Positions 44,641-56,925 of a stretch of DNA of 64,000 nt are shown in pieces; within the stretch, counting starts at the first letter, position 1, and each line of letters begins with the position of its first letter. The position numbers and the translations under genes were made by a program. Where the stretch lies: assembly GCA_038501625.1 (NCBI GenBank), contig JAZAYU010000175.1:1055119-1119118 (forward strand). The letters are read 5' to 3'. The notes under the pieces are model-generated. The model ran no database searches. It was not told the origin of the DNA and was given only the letters and a program-made list of their open reading frames with translations. The stretch comes from Corbicula japonica (Eukaryota; Mollusca; Bivalvia; Venerida; Cyrenidae).

Positions 44641-45652
44641 CCAGGAGAAATTAATATCGCCTTTTATCTTCTTAAGTTTATAAATTAAATCACCATAAAA
44701 AACTGGAAAAACTGAAATACCTTGTTGCAATCGTGATTTTAAACTGCACCTGTATTTTTGAATTAGATCTGGGTATTAAAACTTGCATGGATACCTTAAA
44801 CAGGGCTGGTAAAATTTTATCATTATATGATTTTTTTCTAAGTTAATACACTCCTAAAGGCTTTATGTACTTAACTTAGTCTACGTAACGTTATAAAATG
44901 TGACTATATGATGTGCTTAAAAAGTCAACTACACTCAAAATTAGCTATTTGTTTTTTCTCTACAAGTTTGGTTACTGTGTTAAATTATCCAAATTGAACA
45001 TCTCAGTTTAACAGTATAATTGCATTTATCCAACACAAACTAGATTATATTTTAAGGTTTCAATTGGCGAAAACATATTTCACGAATCCTTTCGACATAC
45101 ATATTAAGATAACGAAGTAGAACAATTTGATTTTCTATTAATACGACACTTTAGAGAAATGTTTCTGCTTTGCATTTGACAATGTTTCAGGAAACAAAAT
45201 ACAAAAAATACCATATTTTTATACATAATCATCGTCTTTTTCTCATTGCTTGATAATAAATATGCATACAAGTTGTATTAATGGACAGTTCAAGCGAGCG
45301 AAATATAGAAATTTAACAGCGGATCTGAGAATAGAAGTCTTGCATATTGAAAGAACTTGGAAAATAATATTTTAAAGACAAGAGACACATTTCCTAAGGG
45401 AGACTGATCAAAACCCAAAGCGTATAGCACTTGTTGGTATATTGAAATCATCGGCATAATAAAATTCGAGATCATATTGAAAAAAACATTTAAGGACTAT
45501 TAACACGCTTATAAGCATAGTGCTCAAAGCTCATTACTACATAAAACAGCTCTATATGCCATTGATGGCCTCTTGAAAATAAGTTTTGTATAATAAGTGT
45601 TGTATAACTATGTATAAAACTTAAGAGTTTACCATCTGAAAATAAAGAATTT
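44641..45652. other. No feature seen
   Basis: AT-rich noncoding sequence. Confidence 0.4.
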
Positions 45653-45653
45653 A

Positions 45654-45696
<43 letters not shown>
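45653..45696. repeat. Trinucleotide microsatellite (ATT)n
   Basis: About 14 units of ATT, uninterrupted. Confidence 0.95.
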
Positions 45697-45749
45697 GGGT
45701 AAACATTTTTGGCCGCCACAGGACACAAACAAAGATACTAGGAGCAAAT

Positions 45750-45821
45750 ATTATAAAACTGAGATTGGAGACAAGTCTCAAATCTCAAGCAACTGTTTAG
45801 CTGAAATGGCTACCAGTCGCT
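45750..45821. repeat. Half copy of the 137-bp palindrome family
   Basis: One arm: TTATAAAACTGAGATTGGAG, CAAGTCTCAAATCTCAAGC, GCTGAAATGGCTACCAGTCG. Confidence 0.65.
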
Positions 45822-45844
45822 TAGGATTTCAAAACAGTTAATAA

Positions 45845-46135
45845 CAAACTTTGAAAGCCACCGAACATGATTCTTGGCAGGCATGGTGTGTTCATATGCA
45901 AAAATGTAGAAAAACAAAACATTTTACTCCTAGAGCATTATATCCCCGGAAGCGCATCCTAATTTTAAGAAGTAAACATTTCAGTTAGATACACGTTCTT
46001 GGATCCATCCCAAACAATTTTAAGGCATATGGCGGTAAACAGTCACGGAACCTTCAATGCGGTATTTTCAGAATAATATTATTACATATTCAGCGGCGTA
46101 TGGTCCCCATATGAAATAATGGGTTTGCTTTAAAC
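45845..46135 (-). repeat. Family B repeat copy, diverged
   Basis: AAAGCCACCGAACATGATTC, GATCCATCCCAAACAATTTT, GGAACCTTCAATGCGGTATT and TGGGTTTGCTTTAAACG, in reverse orientation to 33355-33690. The central CCCGGGG block is missing. Confidence 0.6.
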
Positions 46136-46184
46136 GAACTCACAAAACAGAATTTTGACAGGGCCGTCGACCACGACAAGTATA

Positions 46185-47589
46185 TACGAGGGATGATAAA
46201 AAACGTGGACTTTTGTTACAGATTTTATATTATTCAAAATACCACAAATAAAATTAACGAGCTTTAATCGGAATATGTCCAGCATATTTTTACAAAATAT
46301 CAGCAAAATACAACATCGCGTAAAAAAACTATGAACAATTAAAACCATACACAAAGCGCTATCCGGCGCACGTCAAATTAGATCTCTCAACGTCAACGAC
46401 GTTTATTCATGGGCGCAGCGTTAGCGAAGCGGCGTATGATCAATTAAAGTTTTTTTTTAAATAGACCCTGTCACCAGAATGCAATGCCGGGGAACCCATT
46501 TATTGAACATAGCAGTGTTTTATTGCTGGTCAAAGCCTCGCAAGTGGTTATGAGGCGATCAAGAAATTGGTCACTTCTCGCTCGTACCGCCGAAGAAACG
46601 ACCGGGAATGCAATAACCACACTATCGCGGTTCTTTAGCGCGTTTAACTGTAAAAATATTTCATTACAAATTTGTATTTTTTATAAAACAAGTCTTTGGA
46701 TTGCGGACACAGTCTCTGTAGCTGTTTACTCAAGTGTAATTAAAATAAACAACTTATTTATTCTTTTTTGATAATTTATGAATTCTTAATGATTCAAATA
46801 CCGAACAAAAACATTGTTTGAAAAACAAATTTGTTAATTTATTATTAACATGCCTTTAAATATGTAATTTGTTCGGCAATATCCGGTGCACGCTACCTCA
46901 TCCAGTCTGGAATAGCTCAAAAAAGCGCCACAATAGTTGAACTTTTGTCCGCTTCAGTTGCCTCCCGGATTGACGTCACTGCCGTAACGCCGATTTTTAG
47001 TCTTTTTGTCCTTACCCCAGGCCTATGTAATGGCTCTCCTGATCGTAAAAAACCCACTGGTACCACTTAAAAACTACAGCTCGACTTCCGGAAGTTTTCG
47101 TTTGCGTCTGCTAAATTATTTTAGCTTTTCAGAAGGTGATTTTCAAAGATCATTACGCAATTTTATTATAGCGCGTATTTCCGGGCGATCTGACGACGAC
47201 ATTTCTGACGTTTTCACTTTGGTGGTAGCTCTCTTAAATATCGGCTGTTTTTAAAACGCAAAGTCCGATTGACGTAAAATTTTGGCATGACATCATTCGT
47301 ATACCGCGATTTGAGGTTGCCAAGTTTGGCTCTTTTCCCACTAGTAGTTTTGTTTATATTGACAGGTATTTGCTTTATAAAGTACAATAGCAATGACGTG
47401 CGCCGCCTGCGTGTTACCATGGTTATTCAAATAAGCGACACGCTTTTAAAATTGATTAAATATATAAATATTTTAGCTCAGTTTGTTACGTTTGTGTTTT
47501 GATTGAATTTAGCATATAATTTATTGCGAACGTGTTTCAAATTAAGATGCAATAATAAAAGTCTACGTTATTTTTGATCATCCCTCGTA
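46185..47589. mobile_element. 1.4-kb TIR element, TA target site, unidentified
   Basis: TACGAGGGATGATAAAAAACG at the left pairs with a right end of which the last 15 bases read GATCATCCCTCGTA. TA flanks each side. Termini and target point to Tc1/mariner. The interior has only short frames (95, 82 and 71 codons), none recognised as transposase, and reads as noncoding or very decayed. Confidence 0.75.
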
Positions 47590-47599
47590 TATGACTAAA

Positions 47600-47645
47600 G
47601 TTTGAGTTGCTATCAACCAGGGGCTAGGCATCGTGAACAGTAAAG
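47600..47645 (+). repeat. Family B fragment
   Basis: GAGTTGCTATCAACCAGGGG followed by CTAGGCATCGTGAACAG, the core of the family, diverged. Confidence 0.55.
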
Positions 47646-48408
47646 CTAATTAAGATAGACAAATTTGTTTGTATTAAAACCGTCAGTAAGCTTAATTCTA
47701 GAGGTCGTAATCTACATTTTCGTCCTGAATGTGTTTCAGCACACAAAACACACTCTTTTGCAATTGTTCGACTGAACATTTTGATCTATCCAGTTTATTT
47801 GTCATATCATTTAATATTACAAACACATACAAACGACTTCCCGAAAGTTCAGGGGTTAATGTTATAACTGGTATTCAAAAAGGGCTATATGTTGGTCACT
47901 GAATTGACGAATGGCGAACATATCGAAAAGTGCTCTTTTCTCAAGACATATTGATAATTAGTTCTGTCATTGGTTTAACGTGACACTGTGCATCCGGTCT
48001 ATATTTGCAAAATACACTGACTTTGTGACGAATTTAGCAACACTGGAAAACTTTTGTTGAAAACACAATAATACAATAACATTTTCAATTTAAATCCAAC
48101 TTTTTTACTAATCCGAGAAATTTTCATCACATAAATTATTGAAAAAATAGTTCATACTGTTAAAGCGATTTTTAGTTCTTCCAAAATGTCTCCCTTCAAC
48201 AACCAATTTTCTCCTAATATACATAAATATCACGTGATATTTAGTTTGGCGCAAACATGAAAATTATGAAATAAGAAGTTTAAATTTAGTTAAACGGACA
48301 TTTTAATATGTAATACATTCAGTTTAGGCGGGAAAAATTAATCGTGTTCGGGAGCAATAATTATAAAAAGGTCATGAAAATGAGGATGGGAAAATAAGTC
48401 CTGGACTG
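47646..48408. other. No feature seen
   Basis: AT-rich noncoding sequence. Confidence 0.4.
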
Positions 48409-48546
48409 AAGGTTCTAAAGCTGAGATTGGAAACCAGTCTCAAATCTCAAGCATCTGATTGGCTGAAATGGTGACTGGTCGCCATTTCAGCCAATCAGAT
48501 GCTTGAGATTTGAGACTGGTTTCCACGCTCAGTTTTATAACCTTGG
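48409..48546. repeat. Near-perfect ~137-bp palindrome (foldback family)
   Basis: Almost the same as 23721-23857: AAACCAGTCTCAAATCTCAAG leads in, CTTGAGATTTGAGACTGGTTT leads out (each quoted arm is broken only by a few mismatches at its outer end). The centre reads GGTGACTGGTCGCC. Confidence 0.92.
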
Positions 48547-50159
48547 ACACTGATCAGAAGTATGATTATACAATGGAGATCTACACTCTGTTAGTGTTTT
48601 TCACGACAGCCTTTAATACCTGATTCTTTCTTCGTCGAGATTAAAACATTTTGTTATAAATACAAGTCTTAAAAAAGTTCGTTATCTTTAGATGAACATT
48701 GTTTCATGCATACATAGAGTTGCACGACAGACTGGCGATCTGTGGCGCTAGATATATATTTGAGAATTCTTTGAAGTTCAAAGTTGCATGTCTGGCAGAT
48801 TGTGGCACGCTCAATTGTCTTCCTATCTCTTGAACTAAATTAAGATAAATTAAGATAAGGTACGTCATTTTACTTGTTTAATGTTGTTTTATACCTGGTC
48901 AATTTAATGTCAACTGAGATGAACGAATGTGTGCTTGTGCATATTAAATGCATATTAAAAACCTTCTTAAATTTTATACATCTGAAAAAAAGTTTTATTT
49001 CAGTATATCCAACAATTATCATGTGTTATGTCATGCTTTCACTTAAATATTGATTACTGTATGTTGGTCTGCACACACTTTTGTTGAATAAATGAAGGAA
49101 CCAATTGACGAAATCAGTACCAAACCCACTATTTACTTACTTTATTTAATGGAAAACCAAGTTAAAAATATTCCAATATCATACCCGTGACACAGCACTT
49201 CAAAATACAAATGCTTTATCAACTTTCGTTTTATTTGCAAATATTTTCAAACAATTGGAGGTAGAAATGTGGTTTACGGAATGCAACAATTTAATATTTA
49301 ACTAGATTTCTTTTTCGAATAGCTCCGTCAATGACTACCCTCGCATATTCCACTTTTCTACAATACGGAATGGTTATATGTTAATATATGTTGTTTATGG
49401 TATTTTGGTAAAGTTTAAATGCCAAATGCGAATGAACTGATCGTAACAACGCTTAGTTGGAACTTATCAGATCCCAAACTGACAATGATTGATTAATTGC
49501 GCCCCCTAGCTTTTCAGACAAGTTACAAAGCGATGTGATAATTCTAGTAAGTTTAGATTTGAATAATGAGAGCGAGCTGAATGCTACTGAATTCATAAAT
49601 ATTGCTCAACAGATTGTGTAGCTAGTTGTTTTGATTCTTACTGAAAGCCAATTTGCAACAGGTAGATACAATTTTTTTATTAGTATAGGGGTATTGTATT
49701 AACAGTATAATTAACGTGAAATAAAATTATAATAAACACCCAATTTATCAATGTAATTATGTTCAAATGGAAAAGTTATTTAAAATGTCATGTTGAATTT
49801 AAAAAAATGAAATAAATAAAGACGACACAAATATAAGAAACGTAAATGTTAAGTATCATTAGTGCAGATTTGATCAGTATTGGTTAAGTTTCGTGTGCTA
49901 TTGTTTTGTTTATCAATATTCATTAAAGGCAGTATTACTAACAAGAAGATAACGAATATGTTATGTTATAATTTCGAGAACGGCATTTAGATGTACCACA
50001 ATCGTATAATATTGATTAACAAAATTATGTTTTTCTTTATTTTGACAATTGATGAGGATTGAGTTCTTGGGATCTTCAAACAACAAATATACATTTTTTT
50101 GTATTTTGTAAAGAATAATTCAAGAAAGGTACAAGTTACAAAATAAAATCAGATGATAT
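48547..50159. other. No feature seen
   Basis: AT-rich noncoding sequence; short frames only. Confidence 0.4.
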
Positions 50160-50274
50160 TGTTTATTCAGATAATTATATTTTGAATTTTCTTAATATTA
50201 GCAAATTTCGAATTTGCAAACACGCTGTGTTCTATCGTTCATTTTTATCGACAATGCCTAACTACGTTATAACT
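50160..50274 (+). pseudogene. Decayed paralogue of receptor exon 3 (TM4 region)
   Basis: The frame reads FRIC then HAVFY then SFLSTMPNYVIT, which parallels TRIA, TAVFF and SIISTIPNYVVT of exon 3 (residues ~153-175). The DNA agrees over about 115 bp, from TGTTTATTC, through GAAT and TTCGAAT/CTCGAAT, to GCTGTGTTCT and CCTAACTACGTT. An offset of two bases in the middle breaks the frame on the 5' side. Similarity ends at a run of C at 50275. No matching exon 1 or exon 2 was found in the window. Inference: remnant of a second receptor copy. Confidence 0.6.
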
Positions 50275-50293
50275 CCCCCCCCCCCCCCCCCCC
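50275..50293 (+). repeat. Homopolymer C tract, 19 bases
   Basis: Uninterrupted C19, unusual in sequence this AT-rich. Length may be misestimated by sequencing. Confidence 0.8.
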
Positions 50294-52284
50294 AGTTTTA
50301 TCCATGTCCATATTGTCCATATTGTAATTATTTTATATCATTATTAACACTTACTAGACATACATATACACAAAGTTTGCGAAATCAATTAGTGATGAAT
50401 TTGTATTGTATAATCCAATTCTTCATTGGTATTTTTTATGCGTGCGTTCGGCTGAAGTAGAAGTAAATAGTAATCACAGATCTATACCAGAACTTTTCAT
50501 TCTGGTAAATTAACTACACCTTAACATACATGTAAGTAATCGGCATGTAAATGGATACTATTAGCCCAGTGTAAGATCCTGTATAATATATAAAGATAAA
50601 CCAGACAAACTAATGATTTGTCTATTAAATAAAACATTTAACATGTCATGCAACCGATTTAAAGATCCCGCTTATGTTGGTACTGTAGTGTCTTTGTGAC
50701 ATCTGGTTTTATGCAAATATTATTAACTGCAAAAAGGGAAAATAGCTTCCAAGTTAAACAAACTGTAGCATGTACACCAGTATATTGTATTGTTTTAAAA
50801 GATTCTTTTGTCATGACAATAAATTAGAAATAACCATTCGCTGCATAAAGCATCTACAAAATTTGAAAAAAAGCTTGACATTAAGAATATAAGGAAGCAG
50901 ATAGTACACAAATTTTAAAAATGGAACTCAAGCACGTTCATATTATGCTTCAAAACCTTTACCCTATAGTACATAGAAAAATACCGATGGGGCACGTAAA
51001 ACAACGAATGAATAATTCTGTTTTTGGCAGATAGTTCTCCTTTAGTCTGAATTTAAACATATTTTTAAACATTTCAAATAGAAACCCGGTCATACGGTGC
51101 ACTTTATCATTTTTTTAATGTAAACAGGTAAATCAAATACTTAGCAAACGACATTGTATTCAAAAACCTGTTCCCATCATTTTCTTTGTGCAATTTATTT
51201 TCAAAATCTGGACGACTTTTATAAGGCACGTTTCCATACAAAAGTATTGATAATTGTTGCAATGTTATCTATATCTGCTCTTTACAAAATTTAATTGTAT
51301 TTCTCTGATGTCTGTTTTTTCTGCTTTAAACTTAACATGTACGGAACGCATTAACGGACAAATATGGTAAAATATTGACGCAAGCACATTACTTGCATCT
51401 GCTAGGCAAAAGAATGCATAATGAATTTAATTATATGTTAACAATGCAATTCAGACTAGCCGTTGACGTTTTACATTGGCTGTAGCACTTCAGCTTATAC
51501 TCACTTCATACACAAAATGTGTCTGTTTATGACATTGCACTCAGACTACTGATTGTGCAGTGGTTCAGTGATATCTAAAATGCAAAAATTGTCTTATATG
51601 TGCATTTGTAGTTAATCAACATGTAATGATAATGGTTCGAAAAACAGACAAATTACGTCAATATCATCTTTGTTTACTAATATGTCTACATTCAGTCAAA
51701 CAGCTTTTTTAGAAATTCCTAGATAGAAGACCCCATTAAACAGCCCGACAACAATTCTCTAATGTATACTTTACACGTTATTGATCTAAGAACAGGTTTA
51801 TCCTGCATACCAAGAGACATTTAAAAAAGAATGAACTGGAATTAAATAATCTATTATGAGAAGTTCGTCCAGAAACAATTCCTTAATGTTCTTTTTAGTC
51901 CTTATCATTCAGTATCGTCTTTTAATGAAAATTAGTCTCATTGAGTGGCTTTATTTATGTTTTTCTGTAAGTGTGACATTCTGCCAAATTCCGTTTTGTT
52001 ATGGTAATCATAGAAACGGCTATCTGCAATTCAGGTATGAGCTGAATTGTACACTTTTACTGTAGCTGCGCAATTATTTCAGGTATTTGACGAATCAAGT
52101 GAGTGACCAAACACAACTACTTATACATCATTTGAAAACGGTACTGCGCTTTCTTTTCAGATATTTGTATTTGTCACGTTAAAAAAACACATTATAAAGT
52201 ACTTTGTACAAATGCGTTTGTTTAAACGGACAATATATATGCTTTTAAACGACAGTCAGTCAACATGATGTTTCCTCAGTCTGA
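50294..52284. other. No feature seen
   Basis: AT-rich noncoding sequence. TTGTTATGGTAATC near 51995 echoes blocks at 37080 and 42873. Confidence 0.4.
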
Positions 52285-52724
52285 GTGTTATTGCTGATTT
52301 TTCTCCGGGAGCTCTGGTCTCTGTAAGATCATTGAGTACAAGCTCTTTGGCTTTGCAATGCTATTATCTTCTTATGTTTTATATCTGTGTGTGCTTTTGC
52401 ATGCGACATTGTTGCGCCGATGGGTGGTTTGGAGTCATTTCACCAAGACAACTTGTACTTATTTTGTGAAACGAGAACCTGTTGGAGAAAGTGTAAGATT
52501 GGTGCACCCTAGGACCTGGTTTAAACCCCAAGTGGCAAATTATTTTGACACTGACCGTTCCAAGGCGATAACCCCTCGGGTTCTCACTTTCGTTAATTGT
52601 TTGTGGCTTTCATTTTAAAACTGATTATTTTAAAACCATGCTCTATTTTCCTCTCTACCTGTTGGCTGTGTGGGGAGGCTGTGTCTGCTGGATGTGGCAA
52701 TTCCTGCATATTTCACTTTTTTTA
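52285..52724 (+). repeat. Family A repeat copy, nearly full noncoding part
   Basis: GCTGATTTTTCTCCGGGAGC, GTAAGATCATTGAGTACAAG, CACCAAGACAACTTGTACTT, GGTGCACCCTAGGACCTGG, CCGTTCCAAGGCGATAACCC and GTGTGGGGAGGCTGTG, to TGCATATTTCACTTTTTTTA. Confidence 0.92.
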
Positions 52725-53829
52725 TATCCGTCATCACTTCTCTAATTTGTACGTTCTTCATCTGGGACATGTACGTAGATTGCGTCCGGAAAGGTCAATA
52801 CTGGAGCTCAGACCTAAATTATGTCACCAAATTACCTTTACCTACTATATTGTTTTGAACTTTTGGTATATGATTATAATAAATGTTCGCAAGATTATGC
52901 ATTTTTAACCTTCATTTCCCTTATGAAGTACGGCGTTAATGCGAGCACATGATTGTATGTTTGTCATTATAAAACTATGCGAATCTGGTTCGGGCATGGC
53001 CAAAAATATCGGTACCCAGTTTAAAACTACAACAGCCAGGAAGGTCTAATATGATTTGACAGATGCTTAGTGGGAAACCTGAATATTCTGTATAAATATT
53101 AATGCAATTGTTTTTCATAATTATTTCTTTTACAAGTCTTTCCTACTTCTAGGCTAGGTTGGGACTATCCTGACAATTGCGTTTGACATTCATTTTGTCA
53201 GGTGACAGCTTGGTGTTTTTAATTATCATCTTCAAGCACATTGAAAAGCTGATATCATCGAAAGCCATATAACAATGTATATTATGCTTATTACCTCAGA
53301 TTTTACACTATACTTCGATGAGCAATGTATAGTTATTGAAAACATAACACAAATGCATTTATCCTTACTACCATTCAAAACAAAAACAGAAATTGAAGCA
53401 AGGAGTTTTTAAATCTGGTACAAGTGTTAACCGACCTTACACGTTTCACTTTATGTTGTTTTTTACAATCATGCTTTGACAATATTCCTGAAAACAGTTG
53501 TATTGTAGATAATACTCTTTTCTTAAATTTGTTTTCGCAGACGATCATTCTGCCCGCTGATTGTTTTCTTTTTAAACATTTAGATAGCTTGATTTATTAT
53601 AGCCATTTCCCACTAAACGCCAGTCAAACGTTAATCTTAAAAGTCTTTTGGGACACAATTAATGCGTTACGGAACATTCATTTTTCAAGCGTCGGTTGTT
53701 TGTAATGGTTTGTTAATCAAGCACAAGCCTTATTGACATTTAAGTATTATATTTCCGATGGATAAAATATTTTATCTAAAAACGTTGTTTTTCTCGCTTA
53801 ATTACAAATTCTTTTTGTATACACTTTAC
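52725..53829. other. No feature seen
   Basis: AT-rich noncoding sequence; a 93-codon frame at 53424-53705 has no recognised motif. Confidence 0.4.
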
Positions 53830-53899
53830 GAAATTAGAAGCGCAACTTATTTTAACAAGAATTATATTTCGTGTTTAAAGAAGTTGCGTTTCTAATTTC
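53830..53899. ncRNA. Hairpin, 19-bp arms, 32-base loop (pre-miRNA-like or MITE)
   Basis: GAAATTAGAAGCGCAACTT (53830-53848) pairs with AAGTTGCGTTTCTAATTTC (53881-53899), 18 of 19 positions. Size and geometry could suit a microRNA precursor, but a short foldback repeat is equally possible; nothing shows transcription. Confidence 0.3.
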
Positions 53900-54454
53900 T
53901 TTAAATATACATAACTGAATAGTATGTCATATGCAAATAACCAGATATAAACAACTTTGTATCAAGTATATTGTTGACAATTCACCAAACTCTTTAAATA
54001 TTTAAACACTAAGACATGTTTAAGGAAATGGATTTTTCCGGGAAAGTTGAGTGTCCCAATGCATGTAAAATCTTACAAAAATTTCCAAATAATAGTCGTG
54101 TAAGCATGTTATGATATGCAGTACACTTACTCCCACTTACATCATTTTTGTTTCTATGTCATTAGCAAAACGATAACTAATATTAATATGAAGATAGTAA
54201 GGCAACTTTAACATAAAGTCATAATCACACCGTCGATTGAAAAAGAAGAAGTCTTAACAATGGTAAAACAGAAAGCATTAACAATTTGCTTTATATGCAC
54301 GTTCTACAAGTAAACAATTCAAATATATTTGCTTATATTCGCAAAACAATATTGGAAGCATTAACAGCGTTCAAAATTTATTGCTAGACATGCGAGCTGA
54401 TATTTTGACGGATTAACATTTGACCTAATGTTACGATACTTAATTGTCTACAGA
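53900..54454. other. No feature seen
   Basis: AT-rich noncoding sequence. Confidence 0.4.
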
Positions 54455-55440
54455 TGTCATAAGAGTCTTAAGAGAAAGCCGTCTTAAATATAGGCTAGTT
54501 ACATGTATATATAGGCAAGTGGCTTTTGTCATAGTTTCTTAATAATACGACTTTAACACAGGAATTACGGAACCACTAAGGTAATATGTCTGCAAAATGA
54601 ATAATATTTTCCTATAAAATATCTTAAGAGATGGTAGTACAAGCCCCTAATTGCTTAAGCTCGATTTGATACTGCAGATACTGATATGCACCACATATTA
54701 GATTACACAAAGATTAATCATTAGCGAAATAATGGGCATTGTAAACTTAAACATCCACATTCAGTCTTATATTTGTTGAAACTTGTGATAGTCGACATAT
54801 CTTTAACCATGAGATCATGTAATGCATCATTTGTTTGAATATTTTCATAGCTTAAAAGCCGCCATAATACTTATATCTTATAACATGGTTGTTTGGTTAC
54901 GAGTTAAAACTGGCTTTCAGTTTGTAAAGCTTTCTGTTTTTCATTTTTGACAGATATTTTGAGTAATAAGAGTCATAAGAGAAAGCAGTCTTAAATATAG
55001 GCTTGTTATATATAGGCGAGTGTCTTTCGTCATATTATCTCAATTATACCACTTTAACACAGGATTAACGCAACCACTAAGTGTATCTGTCTGCAAAATG
55101 AATAATGATTTCCTGTAAAATACCTTAAAAGCTGGTAGTAAAATCCACTTGTTACTAAAGTTCGATTTGATTTACGGTTGCAGACACTGAAATGCACCAC
55201 ATATTAGATTACACCGATTTTAATCATTAGCGAAATAATGGGCATTGTAAACGTTCACATTCGCATTCAGTCTTATACTTGTTGAAACTTGTGATAGTCG
55301 ACATATTTTTTACCATGAGATCATGTAATGCATCATTTGTTTGAATATTTTCATAGCTTAAAACCGCCATATACTTATAACATGGTTGTTTTGTTACGAG
55401 TTAAAACAATACTGGCGGCTGGCTTTCAGTATGTAAAGCA
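54455..55440 (+). repeat. Tandem duplication, two ~500-bp units
   Basis: Unit 1 is about 54455-54940 and unit 2 about 54965-55440, offset 506 bp. Shared blocks include GAGAAAGC.GTCTTAAATATAGG, CTGCAAAATGAATAAT, GCACCACATATTAGATTACA, GCGAAATAATGGGCATTGTA, CTTGTGATAGTCGACATAT and CATGAGATCATGTAATGCAT. Substitutions and small indels are spread evenly, with no conserved frame. Confidence 0.9.
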
Positions 55441-55919
55441 ACTATTCTTTTTAAATGATAGACACGAGTATCGACTTTTATTATTCTTATGGATTCTTCC
55501 ATCATTCATTACCAGCCTTTAAAATCTTTCATATAAACATAGTGTAATCAGAACACTTACATGATTACACTCAATATTAAATGAGTAAATGATTAAATTA
55601 TTATAGTAATTGTAATCAGATTTTAAAAATGCAAAAAGTATAATATATTGTAAGAGGATAATGATTAAGGGAATTTAAGATGAGTAAAGATTAATTTTTA
55701 GTAATAATTACGATTTTACCATGTCTGGTCTAAACATTTCAAACGATAATAACTATGATTATTTAATTGGTAATACAGGTATATTCATTTTGTTTTATAC
55801 AAAGACATTTAAATGTTAATAACAAATTACGAGCATTAAACAACAACGGTCACGGCGAAAGCCAAACTGAATCCTCATAATTCCGCTTCCGACGCCCACA
55901 ATCTTGAAACAAAGGATCC
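55441..55919. other. No feature seen
   Basis: AT-rich noncoding sequence. Confidence 0.4.
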
Positions 55920-56925
55920 GTAAAAACTAGGGATGGCAAAGAATATTCGAATATTCGAATGCCGACGGGACATTCGAATTCTTTTTTAATATTCGAATAT
56001 TACATTTTGTAAAATAAATATAAAGAAAATCAAATAAATTAAAATTATTTCGTGTAAGGACTTTTTGTTTACCCCATAAACATGCTAAATTAGATGTGCA
56101 ATTAACAGAAACACCTGGTGTTATAAGACGTGTCATAGTCAATATATTGACCCCCAATAAACAACAATTGGCAGTTTGAGTGACCCGTTAACGTCAATCA
56201 TCGGCGATTCTGGAGAACAATTCCGATCGGCGTTTCATCAAGAACTCTGCACAAGAGGTGCGAAATTAATAATGCGTGTGCATATATTAATTAAAATTGA
56301 AAACAATAATCCTTGGATGAAGCAAAAATAAGCCGCATCCAATGATTGTCACTTTGAAGTACTGTTGTTATTTGTTATCTGTGTAGGTAGTATAAACTAG
56401 TTGTAGTCTTCTACTTAAAAGTACTGGCTGAAACCAGGAAGAAACCTACATCACACCATAGAGCTTACGTAAGAAGTTATGATATGAATTAATTCAAATG
56501 AAATTATAATGATAAACAATGTGTGTAATATTTAAAGAATCGGCGTTAAGACCGTGACGACAACGATATTACCATAAAATAACTCTGTCCCGGAAATGCA
56601 CTTACAAAAAAACGAAAGTAGACTGACCTCTTTTATAGTAACTTCATGTTATTAATCTGCAAGCGGACATCACATGAACATTAAATTTTAGAAATTGAGA
56701 TTTTGTCTTTTTTAGCTTGAGCTGATGGCAATGTGGGCGTTATTTATAACTGGAATGCCGTTATACAATCGGAAGTGCCTGACTCATACAGCAAACTCCA
56801 GCATACTTTGAGCAAAGACATCGCAAATAAACATAATAACTATCGAATATTCAAATATTCGAATACTTGCACAACCGAATATTCGAATGCCAATTTTGCT
56901 ATTTGTTGCCATCCCTAGTAAAAAC
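55920..56925. mobile_element. hAT-type nonautonomous element, 990 bp, with target duplication
   Basis: The element (55928-56917) starts TAGGGATGGCAA and ends TTGCCATCCCTA. A perfect 8-bp duplication GTAAAAAC flanks it (55920-55927, 56918-56925). Eight-base targets and TAGGG-type ends are hAT features. Just inside both ends are runs of GAATATTCGAATATTCG-like subterminal repeats, where hAT transposases bind. No transposase frame; the frames inside are short and unrecognised. Confidence 0.92.

Noticed and set aside
53830..53899. Confident microRNA gene
   Set aside because: Pairing alone cannot separate it from a MITE; kept only as a low-confidence hairpin.
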